Below are positions 5,725 to 7,625 of a stretch of DNA of 7,625 nt, piece by piece. Source of the stretch: Bacillota bacterium (lineage in GTDB: Bacteria > Bacillota > Bacilli > Paenibacillales > NBRC-103111); NCBI GenBank assembly GCA_023391955.1, contig JAEWAA010000669.1, positions 1 to 7,625 on the forward strand, in the 5' to 3' direction. The notes beneath the pieces are model-generated. The model saw nothing but the letters and a program-made list of their open reading frames with translations, ran no database searches and was not told where the DNA came from. The position numbers were made by a program, and so were the translations under genes. Positions within the stretch are counted from its first letter, which is position 1. Each line of letters begins with the position of its first letter.

Positions 5725-6660
5725 ATGCATATCGCCAGAACGATTGAAGATGCACGGATGATGATTATGGAAGCCAAAACCCGTTCGCTCCGGGAGGGGC
5801 GCTCCACGGTGACCGGCTTTGTTCCTACCATGGGTTACCTGCACCAGGGACATGCCAGTCTGCTGCGTCAGGCCAAAGAGGAATGCGGTGTCCGGGTGCT
5901 GAGTATTTTTGTGAATCCCATCCAATTCGGGCCCAAGGAGGACCTGTCCCGTTATCCCCGCAATGAAGCGGGAGATCTGCAGCTTGCGGAAGAGAACGGG
6001 GTAGATGTAGTTTTCCTGCCTTCAGTTGAGGAGATGTATCCCCGGGCTGTCAAAACCAGCGTACAAGTTGCTGATGTTACGGAGAGACTCTGCGGGGCAT
6101 CGCGGCCGGGGCATTTTGACGGAGTGGCCACCGTAGTCTCCAAACTGTTTAACATTGTCCAGCCTGATAAGGCGTACTTCGGGATGAAGGATGCCCAGCA
6201 GGTAGCGGTGATTGAGCAAATGGTGTTCGACCTGAACATTCCCGTTGAGATCGTACCTTGTCCCATCATCCGGGAAGCGGACGGTTTGGCATTAAGCTCC
6301 CGCAATGTCTATCTGGGCAGCGAGGAGCGGCGTCAGGCGCTGATTCTTTCCGAAACCCTGCGGCTTACGGAAGGTTGGCTGGCGGAGTGCCGGGGAGATT
6401 TTGCAGCAGTGAAGAAAAAGATGGAGGCCCACATCCGGACCATGCCGCTTGCAGATATCGATTATGTGGATTTGATGCTGTACCCGGACGTTAGCCCTGT
6501 GTACGGATTACCGGAAGAAGAATGGGCCGGCCGGAGGCTCCTGGCTGCATTGGCGGTGCGCTTCGGTACAACCCGTCTGATCGACAACCGCTTGTTTGAG
6601 CTGGGTGGCGGCGTTTCGGAAACCTTGCGTCCGGCAGAGCAAAGCCGGGCCGGTGTGTAA
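5725..6660 (+). CDS. panC: Pantoate-beta-alanine ligase (pantothenate synthetase) PanC
   Basis: The 311-residue enzyme joins pantoate and beta-alanine with ATP, through a pantoyl-adenylate, to form pantothenate in the cytosol. It belongs to the HIGH-type nucleotidyltransferase superfamily. The N-terminal signature is FVPTMGYLHQGHASLL, with PTMG at 34-37 and HQGH at 40-43. Then come FVNPIQFGPKEDLSRYPR, the YFGMKDAQQ block (K155, D156, Q158-Q159) and READGLALSSRN (S191-N194), which fills the KMSKS-like role. All catalytic blocks are intact. The length exceeds the usual 280-290 because of a C-terminal extension of about 20-25 polar residues after RLIDN, likely dispensable. The start is supported by an AGGAGAG binding site at 5711-5717. 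The gene is 101 bp after panB, an unusually long and structured gap for this operon, and 26 bp before panD. Confidence 0.97.
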   Translation: MHIARTIEDARMMIMEAKTRSLREGRSTVTGFVPTMGYLHQGHASLLRQAKEECGVRVLSIFVNPIQFGPKEDLSRYPRNEAGDLQLAEENGVDVVFLPSVEEMYPRAVKTSVQVADVTERLCGASRPGHFDGVATVVSKLFNIVQPDKAYFGMKDAQQVAVIEQMVFDLNIPVEIVPCPIIREADGLALSSRNVYLGSEERRQALILSETLRLTEGWLAECRGDFAAVKKKMEAHIRTMPLADIDYVDLMLYPDVSPVYGLPEEEWAGRRLLAALAVRFGTTRLIDNRLFELGGGVSETLRPAEQSRAGV

Positions 6661-6686
6661 CAGGATATAGAAAGGAGAGATCTTCA

Positions 6687-7073
6687 ATGTTTAGAACCAT
6701 GATGAAGGCCAAGCTGCACAGAGCGACGGTGACGGAGGCCAACCTGAACTATGTGGGCAGCATTACAATTGATGAGGATTTAATGGATCTGGTGGATCTG
6801 CTCCCCAATGAAAAGGTGCAGATTGTAAATAATAATAACGGCGCCCGGCTGGAAACCTATACGATTCCCGGTCCCCGCGGGTCCGGTGTCATCTGTCTGA
6901 ACGGAGCGGCCGCGCGGCTGGTCCATCCCGGCGACATCGTAATTATCATCAGCTACGCCATGATGACCGACGAGGAAGCACGCAATAACAAGCCCAAGAT
7001 TGCCGTGCTGGATGCGGCCAATAAGCCGGTAAATATGATGGAGTCCGAACCGCATTCCACTGTCCTAATCTGA
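6687..7073 (+). CDS. panD: Aspartate 1-decarboxylase PanD (pyruvoyl-dependent proenzyme)
   Basis: The 128-residue product is the usual length for the family. PanD decarboxylates L-aspartate to beta-alanine, the second substrate of PanC. It is made as a proenzyme that cleaves itself between G24 and S25, turning S25 into the N-terminal pyruvoyl cofactor of the alpha chain; both residues are present (YVGSITID). Other expected active-site residues are K9, R54, Y58 and N72 in the NGAAA block (72-76). The start is clear: an AAAGGAGAG binding site (6671-6679) lies 7 bases upstream and the MFRTMMKAKLHRATVTEA start is canonical. Bacterial homologues may need a maturation factor (PanZ) in enterobacteria, but Gram-positive PanD enzymes generally self-process; this is family knowledge, not visible here. 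The gene is 26 bp after panC, so it is co-transcribed. Confidence 0.97.
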   Translation: MFRTMMKAKLHRATVTEANLNYVGSITIDEDLMDLVDLLPNEKVQIVNNNNGARLETYTIPGPRGSGVICLNGAAARLVHPGDIVIIISYAMMTDEEARNNKPKIAVLDAANKPVNMMESEPHSTVLI

Positions 7074-7145
7074 ACCATTGTTAATGCGCACCCCGCTTGG
7101 GAAGCATTTGAGCGGTATGAAACCCGCTGCGGTGACAAAGAATGA

Positions 7146-7181
7146 GGGTACAACAATCTTGAAGCCCAAGGTGGTGTGCCC
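7146..7181 (+). promoter_or_regulatory. Hairpin enclosing the ribosome binding site of the downstream gene
   Basis: GGGTACA (7146-7152) pairs with TGTGCCC (7175-7181, one G-T pair), and inside it CTTG (7158-7161) pairs with CAAG (7167-7170) around AAGCC. The Shine-Dalgarno-like AAGGTGG (7168-7174) lies within the structure and the ATG follows at 7182, so folding would hide the binding site. The remaining 7074-7145 holds a short CCGCT/AGCGG hairpin (7093-7097 with 7110-7114) and no T-tract terminator. Confidence 0.4.
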
Positions 7182-7625
7182 ATGTTCAAACAGCTGTTTG
7201 CTTCCATGAACGGCGCATTGGATGATATTCTGTCGCGTCTCCCCTCGTCATCTGGCAAGGAACGCAAGGACCTGGAAGAGCGGCTGTCCGTGTTAAAGGC
7301 AATGAGCGACACCTGCATTGAGGAATGGCTGTTGTTCGAGGAAAAAATGGGACTGCTATCGGAAGGGAAGTCAGCCCCGGGAAATGGGGCTTCCATGAGT
7401 CTTCCGGCTGGTAAACCCGGTTTGGTGCCGGGGGCAGCTCTTACAGCCGCGGCGCCGGCTGAATTCCTGACTGAACCTGAACCGTCGAAACCAAAAGGCG
7501 CACCTGTAACCCATGGGCTGAAAAAGCCGCATAGTTTGGCCAGCTTCTCCAAGGGCCAAGGCTTTTACAAGCTCTCCATGTACAAACAGGCGGTGGATGA
7601 ACTGGAGCGTGTGGTGGAGACCCAG
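7182..7625 (+). CDS. TPR-like protein, 5' part (runs off the window end)
   Basis: An ATG at 7182 opens a frame with no stop to the last base, giving 148 residues. The N-terminal part (1-60) is charged and predicted helical, with leucine spacing typical of a short coiled coil (ERKDLEERLSVLKAM, then EEWLLFEEKMGLL). Residues about 62-118 are a proline-, alanine- and glycine-rich linker, probably disordered. From about 122 the sequence GQGFYKLSMYKQAVDELERVVE fits the start of a tetratricopeptide repeat, with small residues G125 and A137 at expected places. No signal peptide or membrane segment is visible, so it is likely cytosolic. A binding site AAGGTGG (7168-7174) precedes the start. TPR proteins bind partner proteins; the partner here is unknown. 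In B. subtilis dinG follows panD, so this gene departs from that arrangement. Co-transcription with panBCD is possible because no plus-strand terminator is seen in the gap. Confidence 0.75.
   Translation, partial: MFKQLFASMNGALDDILSRLPSSSGKERKDLEERLSVLKAMSDTCIEEWLLFEEKMGLLSEGKSAPGNGASMSLPAGKPGLVPGAALTAAAPAEFLTEPEPSKPKGAPVTHGLKKPHSLASFSKGQGFYKLSMYKQAVDELERVVETQ

Noticed and set aside
6953..7552. 199-residue minus-strand open frame overlapping panD and the TPR gene
   Set aside because: It is serine- and alanine-rich without recognisable domains, and is antisense to panD and to a convincing plus-strand coding frame. It is best explained as a shadow of GC-rich coding sequence.

Overview
The window looks like a chromosomal housekeeping segment from a moderately GC-rich member of the Bacillales, most likely Paenibacillus or a close relative. 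The gene order (bshB1, bshA, cca, birA, then panB, panC, panD) is the well-known Firmicutes arrangement, also present in Bacillus subtilis. The Shine-Dalgarno sequences are strong (AAGGAGAG, AAAGGAGAG, GGGGGAGG) and a Gram-positive-type lipoprotein sits among the genes. The genus is inferred from protein character and base composition judged by eye; no search was run. All genes are on the + strand.

Positions 1-3992 form a tight gene train. It opens with the 3' part of bshB1, then bshA (the first two enzymes of bacillithiol synthesis), then cca (tRNA CCA addition), then birA (biotin-protein ligase and repressor). Gaps are 33, 4 and 1 bp, so cca and birA are probably translationally coupled to the genes before them. 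A small lipoprotein gene of unknown function (4029-4523) follows birA after 36 bp. It interrupts the classical birA-panB adjacency and looks more AT-rich than its neighbours.

Positions 4524-4768 hold the main non-coding region: a 245-bp leader ahead of panB. It contains a candidate -10 box, a hairpin with one bulged A, two further hairpins that share an identical CC-GTTT-GG cap with bulged adenosines (a candidate tandem 'pan' RNA motif), a small hairpin ending in a T-run, and a clear intrinsic terminator just before the panB ribosome binding site. This is the layout expected of a transcription-attenuation leader controlling pantothenate synthesis.

Positions 4769-7073 encode PanB, PanC and PanD, the enzymes for ketopantoate formation (up to the hydroxymethyl transfer), pantoate-beta-alanine ligation, and beta-alanine formation. 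The ketopantoate reductase is not in the window. The 101-bp panB-panC gap holds two strong hairpins, one of which reads as an intrinsic terminator on the minus strand. After panD, a 108-bp gap ends in a hairpin that encloses the ribosome binding site of the last gene. That gene is an incomplete TPR-like protein that runs off the window's end.

Most of the window is conventional. The part most worth a second look is the panB leader, followed by the structured panB-panC gap. I see no mobile elements, CRISPR arrays, tRNA or rRNA genes.
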